From Virgibacillus sp. LDC-1 (GTDB taxonomy: Bacteria; Bacillota; Bacilli; Bacillales; Amphibacillaceae): a stretch of 64,000 nucleotides of DNA. The stretch spans positions 1 to 64,000 of the forward strand of contig NZ_JARUVL010000002.1 of assembly GCF_030137545.1 (NCBI RefSeq), in the 5' to 3' direction. Shown here in pieces: positions 8,772 through 17,842 of the stretch. The notes below the pieces were generated by a model. It was not told the DNA's origin, did no database searches, and saw only the letters and a program-made list of their open reading frames with translations. The translations under genes and the position numbers were made by a program. Within the stretch, counting starts at the first letter, position 1; every line of letters begins with the position of its first letter.

Positions 8772-9251
8772 ATGGCAGATAAAAAAAAGAAGAATCTCCC
8801 TCCGGCAGCACAAAAATATAAAGCATTCCAGCAAAAAAGAGAAACAAAGCGGCCTATTTTAAAAAACTGTGTAAAAGCATTTTTCGTTGGGGGCTTTATT
8901 TGTCTTATTGGTCAATTTATTTCTACCTTTTATATTTATTTTTTTGATTTTACGGAGCAGACGGTTGGCAATCCAACAACGGCGACTTTAATCTTTATTA
9001 CGATGATCTTAACAGGCTTTGGAATCTATGATCGTATTGGACAATTTGCAGGAGCAGGATCAGCAGTACCGGTCACTGGTTTTGGTAACTCTGTCATTTC
9101 AGCTGCAATTGAACACCGCACAGAAGGCTTTGTATTAGGTGTAGGAGGAAATATGTTTAAACTTGCGGGATCCGTTATTTTATTTGGGGTTTTTTCAGCT
9201 TTTGTCGTTTCAATTATTAAAACCATTTTAATTCAATGGGGGGGATTATAA
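8772..9251 (+). CDS. spoVAC: stage V sporulation protein AC (SpoVAC)
   Basis: A 159-residue membrane protein with a basic N-terminal segment and about four membrane spans. The family signatures VKAFFVGGFICLIGQ, LTGFGIYDRIGQFAGAGSAVPVTGFGNS and FVLGVGGNMFKLAGSVI are all present. SpoVAC forms the mechanosensitive part of the channel that moves dipicolinic acid into the forespore and out at germination. Its stop codon overlaps the SpoVAD start by one base (TAATG), indicating coupled translation. Confidence 0.95.
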   Translation: MADKKKKNLPPAAQKYKAFQQKRETKRPILKNCVKAFFVGGFICLIGQFISTFYIYFFDFTEQTVGNPTTATLIFITMILTGFGIYDRIGQFAGAGSAVPVTGFGNSVISAAIEHRTEGFVLGVGGNMFKLAGSVILFGVFSAFVVSIIKTILIQWGGL

Positions 9252-10267
9252 TGCTTGTTGGACATCGAACCTGGATATTCAATCAAAAACCTGTCATCAT
9301 TTCAACCGGCACTGTAGGCGGTCCCTTTGAAGCGAAAGGGAAAATCCCTGAGGCATTCCATATTTTGCATGATGACATGTGGTTAAAACAAGCATCATTT
9401 GAAAAAGCGCAGCAAATGATGATGGAAGAAGCATGCCAATATGCCATTAAAAATAGTCCTATACAAAAAGAACAAGTAACGTTCTTTATTAGTGGTGACT
9501 TAATCAACCAAATAACACCAACAAGCTTTGCAGCTAAAACAATCGGAGTCCCTTATTTCGGTTTATTTAATGCATGTGCTACGTCGATGGAAAGCCTAGC
9601 CTTATCTGCACTCATTTTAAACAGTAATGGCGCAGAATATATACTGAGTGGTTCTTCAAGTCATAATGCAGCAACAGAACGACAGTTTCGATATCCGACT
9701 GAATATGGTGGACAAAAACCTCCAACAGCGCAATGGACAGTTACTGGTGCCGGATGCTGTTTACTTGCAAAAAAAGGAACAGGTCCAATCGTTACTTCTG
9801 CAACAATTGGTAAAGTTGTTGATATGGGGATGACTGATCCGTTTAATATGGGGGGCGCAATGGCTCCAGCTGCAGTAGACACAATAATTGCGCATTTAAG
9901 AGAAAGGAATGTGGATATTTCTTATTATGATTTAATCATAACTGGTGATCTTGGTCATATAGGTAGAGAAGTTTCACTCGATCTTTTACATGACAATGGA
10001 ATTGAAATCAAAGAAGATCAGTTTGTTGATTGTGGTCTTTCCATTTATCGCGAGGATCAGCCTGTGCTAGCGGGAGGAAGTGGATCAGCTTGTTCGGCTG
10101 TTGGAATTTACGGACATTTTATAAACTTATTAAAGAATGGCGAAGCAAAGCGAATCCTTGTAGTAGCAACTGGTGCTTTACATTCCCCATTAAGCGTGCA
10201 ACAAAAGAGTTCTATTCCTTGTATTGCACACGCAGTATCTATAGAAGCTGGAAGTGATGCTTTATGA
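9251..10267 (+). CDS. spoVAD: stage V sporulation protein AD (SpoVAD)
   Basis: A 338-residue protein with a thiolase-like fold that binds dipicolinic acid. The start is ATG 9251, overlapping the SpoVAC stop and preceded by GGGGGGA; the earlier in-frame ATG at 9236 would only add five residues from the ribosome binding site. Family motifs seen: [44 protein letters not shown] and [16 protein letters not shown]. The stop overlaps the SpoVAE start (ATGA). It acts on the cytoplasmic face of the DPA channel. Confidence 0.96.
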   Translation: MLVGHRTWIFNQKPVIISTGTVGGPFEAKGKIPEAFHILHDDMWLKQASFEKAQQMMMEEACQYAIKNSPIQKEQVTFFISGDLINQITPTSFAAKTIGVPYFGLFNACATSMESLALSALILNSNGAEYILSGSSSHNAATERQFRYPTEYGGQKPPTAQWTVTGAGCCLLAKKGTGPIVTSATIGKVVDMGMTDPFNMGGAMAPAAVDTIIAHLRERNVDISYYDLIITGDLGHIGREVSLDLLHDNGIEIKEDQFVDCGLSIYREDQPVLAGGSGSACSAVGIYGHFINLLKNGEAKRILVVATGALHSPLSVQQKSSIPCIAHAVSIEAGSDAL

Positions 10268-10614
10268 TCTTTTTTTGGGCATTTGTAGTAGGTGGTATCA
10301 TCTGTGTAATCGGTCAAATCATGTTTGATGTATTCAAGCTTACACCAGCACATACATTAAGTATTCTCGTCGTTGCTGGAGCAATATTGGATGGTTTCGG
10401 ATTATACGAACCATTAATTGATTTTGCAGGAGCTGGTGCTACCGTTCCGATTACGAGCTTTGGAAATTCTCTTGTACATGGTGCCATGGCAGAAGCAGAG
10501 AAGCATGGGTTAATTGGAGTTGTAACGGGCATGTTTGAAGTGACAAGTTCAGGAATATCTGCTGCCATTATTTTTGGAATGATCGGTGCGTTATTATTTA
10601 AACCAAAGGGATAG
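10264..10614 (+). CDS. spoVAE: stage V sporulation protein AE (SpoVAEb type)
   Basis: A 116-residue membrane protein with three to four spans and the SpoVAC/AE signature [20 protein letters not shown]. The length matches the SpoVAEb form, without the longer SpoVAEa domain, as found in spoVA2-type operons. ATG overlaps the SpoVAD stop by four bases. It is a membrane component of the dipicolinic acid channel. Confidence 0.93.
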   Translation: MIFFWAFVVGGIICVIGQIMFDVFKLTPAHTLSILVVAGAILDGFGLYEPLIDFAGAGATVPITSFGNSLVHGAMAEAEKHGLIGVVTGMFEVTSSGISAAIIFGMIGALLFKPKG

Positions 10615-10636
10615 CAATTAAAAAGGAGCAATTAAT

Positions 10637-10840
10637 ATGACTGTTGGATCAGATGTAAAAACTTGTTTTGCTAGTATAAAAAGCATTGAGGCAACATTAA
10701 CTGGGCTTGCTGTACAAACAACGGAAAATGAAACACGGAAATTATTTGAATCGGTCAATCAGATTATTAAGGAGATTAAAGTTGATTTAGATAAGCAAGT
10801 AATAATGCTTTCAAACGAAGAACCGCAATATAAGCAGTAG
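10637..10840 (+). CDS. DUF1657 protein, second copy in the operon
   Basis: A 67-residue DUF1657 protein (MTVGSDVKTCFASIKS..., ending NEEPQYKQ), a diverged paralogue of the first gene of the operon. It carries one Cys that the first copy lacks. AAAGGAG stands at a good distance before the ATG, and the DUF421 gene follows 15 bases later. A DUF1657 gene in this position is a feature of spoVA2/spoVA2mob operons. Confidence 0.85.
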   Translation: MTVGSDVKTCFASIKSIEATLTGLAVQTTENETRKLFESVNQIIKEIKVDLDKQVIMLSNEEPQYKQ

Positions 10841-10855
10841 AAAGGAGATAATATC

Positions 10856-11713
10856 ATGCCTGAATGGACAACCATATTATTACGCTCTTTCTCTCTTGTT
10901 ATCGTACTTTTTTTTATCACGAAATGGCTCGGAAAAAAACAAATTTCACAGCTTAGCATTTTTGAATATATTTCTGGAATTGTACTAGGAGGTATTGTTG
11001 CCATCCATTCTAGTACGACAGAATATCCGTTCATGTATGGATTGTTAGCAATGCTCGTTTGGTTTATTATTCCATTTATCGTAGAGCTTATCTCGTTAAA
11101 AAGTAAATCGTTCCGTAACTTCACCCAAGGAAAGAGTACTGTCGTCATACAAAATGGAAAAATAATGGAGGATAACCTAAAAAAAGAAGGCTACTCCTCT
11201 GATGACTTATTGGAAAATCTCCGAGAGAAAAATATATTTAAAGTAGCAGACGTTGAATTTGCAGTAATAGAGCCCTCGGGATCTATTAGTGTTTTACCAA
11301 AAAGAGAAAATCAACCTCTTACTGCGAAAGACATCGGTTTAAAGCTTGCTCCAACAAAAGAACCAGAAACCGTTATTATGGATGGAAAAGTACTGCTTGA
11401 ACCACTCGCGAACCTTTCGCTAAATACGAATTGGCTCGAAACAGAGCTTGAAAAGCAAAATGTTAGCATTGAAAATGTTTTTTTAGGCCAAGTTGATAGT
11501 AATGGACAATTAACCATTGACTTATATGATGACAAAATTACAGTTCCAGTTCCTACACAAAAACCGTTATTATTAGCGACGATGAAAAAGGTACAAGCTG
11601 ATTTAGAGCTTTTTGCATTACAAACAAACAATTCACAATCCAAAGAAATGTATCAAAGAAACAGTAAAAAAATGCAAACGGCCATTGAGCGCATTCAGCC
11701 CTTTTTAAAGTAA
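10856..11713 (+). CDS. DUF421 (YetF-like) membrane protein with DUF1657-like tail
   Basis: A 285-residue protein and the last gene of the spoVA2-like operon. The N-terminal part has three membrane spans (about residues 5-80) with the YetF signature TKWLGKKQISQLSIFEYISGI, followed by the soluble DUF421 domain (about 90-225, with STVVIQNGKIMEDNLKKEGYS). The last 47 residues or so (about 239-285) resemble DUF1657: MKKVQADLELFALQTNN...SKEMYQ..SKKMQ matches the first gene's spacing of LKSAQ, FALQTEN and KKLFE. In spoVA2mob the DUF421 gene also ends the operon and is tied to spore heat resistance. AAAGGAGA precedes the ATG. Confidence 0.88.
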   Translation: MPEWTTILLRSFSLVIVLFFITKWLGKKQISQLSIFEYISGIVLGGIVAIHSSTTEYPFMYGLLAMLVWFIIPFIVELISLKSKSFRNFTQGKSTVVIQNGKIMEDNLKKEGYSSDDLLENLREKNIFKVADVEFAVIEPSGSISVLPKRENQPLTAKDIGLKLAPTKEPETVIMDGKVLLEPLANLSLNTNWLETELEKQNVSIENVFLGQVDSNGQLTIDLYDDKITVPVPTQKPLLLATMKKVQADLELFALQTNNSQSKEMYQRNSKKMQTAIERIQPFLK

Positions 11714-11819
11714 TACTAGCTTGACAAACTACCTTTACAGGTAATCAACCTTTCTTGTCCCAGCAAATTCGTGTAAAATAGAGCCATTGAGCTTATTACT
11801 ACGAAAAGGGAGAATGAAG

Positions 11820-13049
11820 ATGAAAGCAAAGCTAAAAGCTTATCGGTTTCCAATAATTTTATTATTATCTATAATTATTGGCTCCATTATTGGATTAATA
11901 TTTGGAGAAAAAGCAGAAATCATTAAACCATTAGGTAGTTTATTTATTAATTTATTATTTATGGTTGTAATACCACTTGTATTTTTTTCTATCTCATCCG
12001 CGATCGCAAACATGGACAGTATGAAAAGACTTGGCAAAATTCTTGGCACGATGATGTTCGTGTTTATAATTACAGGGATCATCGCCGCTGTTGTTATGCT
12101 GTTTGCAACCGTGCTGTTTCCACCTGGTACGAATGCAGACATTCCACTAGAAACGCCTGAAAACATAGAAGAAGTTACGCTAGCAGACCAATTGGTCAAT
12201 ACATTTACAGTTCCTGATTTTATTGATTTGTTCTCGCGGAAAAATATGCTCGCACTCATTATTTTTTCTGTATTAGTTGGTGCTGCTGCTGGACTATCAG
12301 GTGAAAAAGGACGCCCATTTTCGAAGTTTCTAACGAGCGGCTCAGAGGTGTTTATGAAGCTTGTTCAACTTGTTATGTATGTTGCACCAATTGGACTCGG
12401 GGCTTATTTTGCTTCCTTAATCGGTCAATTTGGAGCAGATTTAATTGGCGATTATGCGAAAGCAGTCATAATTTATTATCCGGTTTCGATTTTATATTTT
12501 GCAATCGGATTTACACTCTATGCTTTTCTAGCTGGAGGGAAAAAAGGAGTCACACGTTTTTGGAAGAATATTCTTTCTCCAGCAGTGACCTCCTTGGGAA
12601 CAGGAAGTAGTATTGCTTCCCTACCTGTGAACCTGCAAGCAGCGAAAAACATCGGTGTACCAAAAGACATTCGCGAAACAGTGCTTCCTTTAGGAGCTAC
12701 CATGCATATGGACGGTTCATGCTTATCTGCAATGCTAAAAATCGCCTTCGTTTTTGGTGTGTTTAACATGGATTTTACAGGTTTTGATACGTTTATTACG
12801 GCAATTGGAATTTGCTTATTATCTGGTATTGTAATGAGTGGTATTCCTGGTGGAGGTTTTATGGGAGAAATGATGATTGTAACCCTTTACGGACTCCCAA
12901 TTACCGCATTACCAATCATATCTGCAATCGGGGTTGTCGTTGATCCTCCAGCAACGATGGTGAATGTTACAGGGGATACTGTTTCAAGTATGCTCGTAGC
13001 AAGACGACTTGAGGGTAAAGATTGGATGGAGAAAGCAGAAATTGCATAG
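11820..13049 (+). CDS. dicarboxylate/amino acid:cation symporter (DAACS family)
   Basis: A 409-residue transporter of the glutamate/dicarboxylate symporter family with about eight spans and two hairpin loops. Typical motifs are SLGTGSSIASLPV (first hairpin) and GATMHMDGSCLSAMLK, where most members have NMDGT; here Asn is replaced by His and Thr by Ser. ATG 11820 is preferred over ATG 11814 and the longer frame from 11787 because AAAAGGGAG ends eight bases before it. Glutamate, aspartate or another dicarboxylic compound is the likely substrate. A terminator follows directly. Confidence 0.85.
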   Translation: MKAKLKAYRFPIILLLSIIIGSIIGLIFGEKAEIIKPLGSLFINLLFMVVIPLVFFSISSAIANMDSMKRLGKILGTMMFVFIITGIIAAVVMLFATVLFPPGTNADIPLETPENIEEVTLADQLVNTFTVPDFIDLFSRKNMLALIIFSVLVGAAAGLSGEKGRPFSKFLTSGSEVFMKLVQLVMYVAPIGLGAYFASLIGQFGADLIGDYAKAVIIYYPVSILYFAIGFTLYAFLAGGKKGVTRFWKNILSPAVTSLGTGSSIASLPVNLQAAKNIGVPKDIRETVLPLGATMHMDGSCLSAMLKIAFVFGVFNMDFTGFDTFITAIGICLLSGIVMSGIPGGGFMGEMMIVTLYGLPITALPIISAIGVVVDPPATMVNVTGDTVSSMLVARRLEGKDWMEKAEIA

Positions 13050-13065
13050 CATGATCTAAGCTTGA

Positions 13066-13094
13066 GATGGCTCTTATTGGGCCATCTTTTTTTG
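13066..13094 (+). terminator. terminator after the symporter gene
   Basis: AGATGGC (13066-13072) pairs with GCCATCT (13081-13087), followed by a run of seven T. Confidence 0.85.
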
Positions 13095-13110
13095 TTGTTT
13101 AACAATGATG

Positions 13111-13143
13111 AAAATCGTTCGTTGTGTATAACCTTTTATAGAA
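13111..13143 (+). repeat. dispersed 33-bp repeat, copy A
   Basis: This 33-bp stretch matches the minus strand of 22202-22234 at 31 of 33 positions. Both copies are intergenic and both are followed by a CTAGC-containing segment, so they look like the ends of a longer degenerate repeat. Confidence 0.7.
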
Positions 13144-13179
13144 AGAAAGCCCCTCATCTAGCACTATGCGCCAAAACGG

Positions 13180-13640
13180 GAAATAAGCTTACTTCCGCAG
13201 GATGCTCGCATATTTTCTCTGCTAAAAATCTTTTATAATAAAACTTTTCTAATCTCTGTCGCACCAGTATTTTCTTCTATAATTAAAGAAAAAACTTACT
13301 GAAATCAGTTTAATCAACGCTAAAATGATATTTGAATTTTGGAGTTTATCAAAAAGAAAATGTAAACAGAATAACCTATTTAAATTTATTACCATCGTAT
13401 TGAGGCAATTGAATTACAACTTATACCGATGCAAACTTAAAAACTGCTCCACCACCATTAGCGGAAGAAACCAACGAAGACTCCTGCAGGAATAGCAACA
13501 ACCGAAAATCATTATTGCGACACGTTAGTGGAACAATAAGAGTTAGTAGGAAGGCACACTAAATGAGACCTTTGCGGGCAACGCTTGCACACCACTTACC
13601 ATGGAGCCCGCGGAAAGCGTCTACTTGAAGTGGAAATCAA
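13180..13640. repeat. degenerate intergenic repeat region before the ger operon
   Basis: The 745-base gap 13050-13795 contains no gene. It has several GC-rich patches unlike the flanking AT-rich DNA: TTCCGCAGGATGCTCG near 13192, an inverted partner GAAGACTCCTGCAGGAA near 13475, and GGAGCCCGCGGAAAGCGTC near 13603 followed by AAGTGGAAATCAA. These resemble, from memory, a decayed intergenic repeat common in Bacillaceae genomes. A hairpin TATAGTCG/CGACTATG lies at about 13666-13690. Confidence 0.45.
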
Positions 13641-13795
13641 AGGAGCTAGAACTCAAACCAAAAAGGTATAGTCGAAACCATTTACGACTATGCCGGTTCC
13701 ATCCCCTCTCAGATTTAAATTTCCCATCTTACCGTACATATTATTGGAATTTGGTGGCACGATAATAAAAAATAAACTAATTTGGAGTTGTTTTC

Positions 13796-15307
13796 ATGCG
13801 GAGAAAATATATGCGAAGTAAAGCAAAAAGAGAACAATCGACTCCTGATATCGGATCATCTATCAAGGAAACAACAATTGAAAAAAATCTCAACAAAACG
13901 GTGCAAATTTTCCAATCCCTTTACTCGTTTCCAAAAAACAAAGATGTAACGATCCGACATTTTCATATTCCAGCGCTGCAAAAGGACGCAGCATTACTTC
14001 ACATAAGTACAATAACAAGTGCAGAGACTATTGACACAGATATTCTTAAACCTTTAATGACGATAAATGAAGCCGCGCAACAAATCGATGATTTAATTAC
14101 GGTGCCATCGACGTCCAAAGAAAACAAAGTAAAAACCATTTGTAAAAAAATTAATGAAGGTAGTGCTGCCATATTTATCGACGGTGAAGAAGAAGCTATT
14201 TTAATAAATGTAGCAAAATTTGAAGGACGTAGCGTAGAACAGCCCCAAAACGAAAACGTCGTGAAAGGGCCAAAAGAAGCCTTTAATGAGTTAGCACAAA
14301 CAAATATTTCGCTCGTTCGCAAAAAAATTAAAAGTGAATCCCTTGTCGCAGAATCATTTACCATCTCGAAGCGCTCTAAAAATGAGCTATATGTTCTTTA
14401 TATAAGTGATCTTGTGGATGATAAACTACTAGCTAATGTCAAAAAAAGAGTGCAATCGCTTAATACCGATTCTATTCAAAACCTTGGTATTTTAGAGCAA
14501 TATATTGAGGAAAGAAGATATTCGATATTTCCATCTACGTTGTACACAGAACGACCAGACCGAGCGGCATCTTTTTTAGAAGATGGATACATTGTCTTAG
14601 TCATGGATAACGACCCTGCATGTCTGGTTCTTCCAGCAACGTTTTGGTCTTTTTTTCATTCATCTGAAGACCACTATTTGCGTTTTATGTATGGTAATTT
14701 TATCCGATTATTACGTTTGATCGCTTTATTTATTTCTGTATTTATTTCAGCAATTTATGTAGCAATCACAAATTTTCATTCTGAAATGATTCCAGGAGAT
14801 CTTCTACTTGCCATTATTGCTACACGCGATAAGGTTCCTTTCCCCGGTTTAGTTGAAGTGCTACTAATGGAATTATCCTTTGAATTGATTCGTGAAGCCG
14901 GACTCCGTGTGCCAACTCCAATCGGACCAACCATTGGAATTGTAGGAGCATTAATTTTAGGGCAAGCTGCGGTACAAGCAAATATCGTTAGCCCTATTGT
15001 AGTTATCGCAGTAGCTTTAAGCGGTTTGAGTTCCTTTGCAATTGGGGATTTAAGCATGAATTTCGCCATTCGATTAATGAAGTTTCTTTTTATTTTTGCA
15101 GCAGGGCTAGTTGGTATTTTCGGTATAACAGCTTTGTTTACTGTTGGCTTTTTTTACCTTGTATCAATTAAGTCGTTTGGGGTGCCTTATTTTTCCCCGC
15201 TTGCACCATCATATCAATCTTCTGGAGATACGATTTTTCGAAGAACATTACAAAACGAACTATTTCGACCTGGTTATGTTAAACCAAAAGATATAACAAA
15301 AAGATAG
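13796..15307 (+). CDS. spore germination receptor subunit A (GerA/GerKA family)
   Basis: A 503-residue A subunit of a Ger germinant receptor. The N-terminal 280 residues are hydrophilic; the C-terminal half has about five spans. Family motifs are visible: YTERPDRAASFLEDGYIVLVMDNDP (about 250), LLLAIIATRDKVPFPGLVEVLLMELSFELIREAGLRVPTPIG (about 340-375) and the FFYLVSIKSFGVPYFSPLAP ending. TTGGAG lies about ten bases before ATG 13796. It sits in the spore inner membrane with B and C subunits. The three genes run 13796-17644 with overlaps, as in ger operons. The germinant cannot be predicted. Confidence 0.95.
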   Translation: MRRKYMRSKAKREQSTPDIGSSIKETTIEKNLNKTVQIFQSLYSFPKNKDVTIRHFHIPALQKDAALLHISTITSAETIDTDILKPLMTINEAAQQIDDLITVPSTSKENKVKTICKKINEGSAAIFIDGEEEAILINVAKFEGRSVEQPQNENVVKGPKEAFNELAQTNISLVRKKIKSESLVAESFTISKRSKNELYVLYISDLVDDKLLANVKKRVQSLNTDSIQNLGILEQYIEERRYSIFPSTLYTERPDRAASFLEDGYIVLVMDNDPACLVLPATFWSFFHSSEDHYLRFMYGNFIRLLRLIALFISVFISAIYVAITNFHSEMIPGDLLLAIIATRDKVPFPGLVEVLLMELSFELIREAGLRVPTPIGPTIGIVGALILGQAAVQANIVSPIVVIAVALSGLSSFAIGDLSMNFAIRLMKFLFIFAAGLVGIFGITALFTVGFFYLVSIKSFGVPYFSPLAPSYQSSGDTIFRRTLQNELFRPGYVKPKDITKR

Positions 15308-15315
15308 GTGAGCAC

Positions 15316-16416
15316 ATGGGGCAGCATGAGAATAGAGTTGGAACAAAAGAATTAGTTGCCATCATCTTCATCATGATGGGAGTAAAGGTAGGAGATGATA
15401 CGCCACCTATTTTATACGATGTCTTAAAAAACGCTGCCTGGATGGGTCCAATAATTATTGCCTTGCTAACGGCAGTCATTCTATTCGTTTTATTTAAGGT
15501 CGCTTCTGCCTATAAACAAAAAGGGTTAATCGATATCGTTTTTCATCTATTTGGAAAATACCTTGGTTGGATTATTCTGTTCGTATTATGGCTTGGTATA
15601 TCTGCTGCAACCATCATTGATTCCTCAATTTATTCTGACATCATTGTCACCATGTATTTTCCAAAAACACCGACGATTATTATTTATTTACTATTAATGG
15701 CAGCTTGCACATATGGCGCAAAAAAAGGATTCGGACAGATTGGTTCTGTTTCATGGGCAGTATTCCCATATATTACGGCTTCTTTGATCATTGCACTTGT
15801 AATTTCACTTCGTAATGGAACAACCGCTTTCTTTTTCCCATTCTTCGGTCCAGGAGAAATGGAGGTTATTAAAGAAAGTATAATAAAAACATCAATCCTT
15901 TCTGATTACTTATTTTTATTTGTTTTTATTCCTTTTATGAAGGATTTGAAATCCTTTAAAAAAGCATCCTGGATTGGTCTTATTCTTATTACTCTTATAT
16001 TAATTGGTGGCATCATGAGCTTTCTACTCATCTTTGATTACAGATCCGTTCAAATGCTGGACTATCCATTTCATGAAGTAATTCGCTATATCCAGCTTGG
16101 ATTTTTAACGAATGTAGAAACACTCTTTTTCCCTTTCTGGCTTATTTCTTCTCTTGTTCGCTTTACCGTTTACCTCTATATTAGCGCAGTTATTATGGGG
16201 CGGTTATTTAAAATTAATAATTTCGAATATGCCATTCCAGCTTTAGCTACTGTGTTCGTCTTTATTGGATATATACCAGAAAGTCCAGATTATTTAATTT
16301 TTCATCTTCGAGAAAATTTATTAAATATACTCACTCCAATCTTTATTTTTCTTCCCTTTATCCTATGGGCTGTAGCTAAGCTAAAAGGAGATTTGCGTCG
16401 TGAAAAGACTAACTAG
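15316..16416 (+). CDS. spore germination receptor subunit B (GerAB family permease)
   Basis: A 366-residue integral membrane protein with about ten spans of the APC-superfamily GerAB type, the subunit thought to bind the germinant. The segments TKELVAIIFIMMGVKVGDD and PFFGPGEMEVIKESIIKTS fit the family. It starts eight bases after subunit A and overlaps the start of subunit C by 17 bases. Confidence 0.94.
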   Translation: MGQHENRVGTKELVAIIFIMMGVKVGDDTPPILYDVLKNAAWMGPIIIALLTAVILFVLFKVASAYKQKGLIDIVFHLFGKYLGWIILFVLWLGISAATIIDSSIYSDIIVTMYFPKTPTIIIYLLLMAACTYGAKKGFGQIGSVSWAVFPYITASLIIALVISLRNGTTAFFFPFFGPGEMEVIKESIIKTSILSDYLFLFVFIPFMKDLKSFKKASWIGLILITLILIGGIMSFLLIFDYRSVQMLDYPFHEVIRYIQLGFLTNVETLFFPFWLISSLVRFTVYLYISAVIMGRLFKINNFEYAIPALATVFVFIGYIPESPDYLIFHLRENLLNILTPIFIFLPFILWAVAKLKGDLRREKTN

Positions 16417-17644
16417 AGTTATTGTATTTTTATTATGTATCGTTCTTCTTGCAGGATGCTGGGATCAAAAGCAAGTTGAAAAACACGCGTATGTCTTCGC
16501 AATTGGGCTTGATAAAGGAGAAGAAAATGATCCAATAGAAGTCACATATATTATCGTTAATCCAGATTACGGCTCTCAGCAGCAAGGAGGCGGTGCCAAT
16601 GAACCTGCCTTTGAAACAATTACCTTCCCGGCAAATGATATTATCTCAGCCAAGGATACAGCAAACGTCATTGTTGCAAAAGAAATAACCTACGATATAG
16701 CTCGGCTCGTCAGTGTTTCGGAAGATTTTGCAAAGGAACCAGATTTTATTAGATGGATGTATGATTTAACAAAGGATCCGGAAATAAGAAGAGATCTTCA
16801 ACTATTAGTTACGAAGGAAAAGACGAGTGACTTTTTAAAAAATAATAAACCTGTTCTCGAAACGAGGCCACATGAATATTATAAGCAAGCGTTAGAGCGT
16901 GGAAAAGAAACATCGATGATCCCCTTTTCCGACCTATTAACATTTTTCCGAATTACAGAAACCGGAGAGGATCTATATCTCAGCATGTATGGCACCCTTG
17001 AGAAAACACCAACTACAAATGAAAGTACGGACAATTTTAAAGCTGGGGAGTTAAAAGCAAGTGGAATATCAGGACAAGCACAATTTGCGGGTTCAGCTGT
17101 CTTCATGCAAGGAAAGATGATTGGAACACTGACAGCGGAAGAAACACGCCTCGCTTATTTATTGAACAATACACTGAATCCTCAGGGTATGGTTATGACA
17201 TTTCAAGATCCAAAACACGAAAAATATAAAGTTGCTGGTAGAGTTTCCTTAGACTCCCCTGCGAAGGTCAAACTATCTATTCGTGATAATAAGTCCCCTA
17301 AAATCAATGTTCATATTCCTTTAAACATTAAAATTTTTACGAATCATAGTATGGTTAACTATACAAAGGACTACAGTAAAAAAGAAATACTTAAAAAATC
17401 GATTGAAAAAGAATTAGAACAAAAAATGAATACATTGGTAGAAAAAACAAAACAAGAATATAAAGCCCAGCCATTTGGTTGGTCATTAACCGCCAGAAAA
17501 AAATTCTCTACAATTCCTGAATTTAATAGCTATAATTGGCTCAAAAAGTACCCTGATGCAGAGGTCTCGATTTCCGTTAATGTTCGTTTAGGACAATTTG
17601 GCAGACAAAGTGAAGTTCCAAAAATGAAGGAGCTGAGAAAGTAA
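16400..17644 (+). CDS. spore germination receptor subunit C, lipoprotein (Ger(x)C family)
   Basis: A 414-residue lipoprotein. It starts at GTG 16400, nine bases after AAAGGAG, inside the end of subunit B. The signal peptide ends in the lipobox LAGC with the family hallmark CWDQKQVEKHAYV. The length fits Ger(x)C proteins, and the conserved C-terminal domain includes a helix-rich segment (KEILKKSIEKELEQKMN). It anchors the receptor on the outer side of the spore inner membrane. Its stop overlaps the next small gene (TAATG). Confidence 0.94.
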   Translation: MKRLTRVIVFLLCIVLLAGCWDQKQVEKHAYVFAIGLDKGEENDPIEVTYIIVNPDYGSQQQGGGANEPAFETITFPANDIISAKDTANVIVAKEITYDIARLVSVSEDFAKEPDFIRWMYDLTKDPEIRRDLQLLVTKEKTSDFLKNNKPVLETRPHEYYKQALERGKETSMIPFSDLLTFFRITETGEDLYLSMYGTLEKTPTTNESTDNFKAGELKASGISGQAQFAGSAVFMQGKMIGTLTAEETRLAYLLNNTLNPQGMVMTFQDPKHEKYKVAGRVSLDSPAKVKLSIRDNKSPKINVHIPLNIKIFTNHSMVNYTKDYSKKEILKKSIEKELEQKMNTLVEKTKQEYKAQPFGWSLTARKKFSTIPEFNSYNWLKKYPDAEVSISVNVRLGQFGRQSEVPKMKELRK

Positions 17645-17811
17645 TGTCCTTGATAATATGGCTTGTTATGATTGGCGTCTTTCTTTATTCCTTTGGATTC
17701 GCAATTACATTATGGAAAAGAAAGAACAAGGCCGGTGTATTCATCATGCTAATCTTAGCCTTTGCCGTCCTTATTCTTCCCTTCTTCTCTGTTTTCAGAG
17801 ATAAATGGTGA
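17644..17811 (+). CDS. small two-span protein, probable Ger receptor D subunit
   Basis: A 55-residue frame starts at ATG 17644, overlapping the stop of the C-subunit gene by one base, and ends at TGA 17809-17811. It has two membrane spans (about residues 3-21 and 31-49) joined by a basic loop (WKRKNKA) and ends FRDKW. Small two-span D proteins encoded with or next to ger operons are known in Bacillus species and modulate receptor function. The overlap and operon position support this role; the sequence itself carries no diagnostic motif that I can name. It should be co-translated with the receptor. Confidence 0.7.
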   Translation: MSLIIWLVMIGVFLYSFGFAITLWKRKNKAGVFIMLILAFAVLILPFFSVFRDKW

Positions 17812-17842
17812 GATCAATTAAATAACCCGTACGGAAGTTTCC

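Noticed and set aside
7953-11713. Mobile spoVA2mob transposon copy
   Set aside because: I see no transposase, resolvase or terminal inverted repeats within 7 kb on either side, so the operon looks resident.
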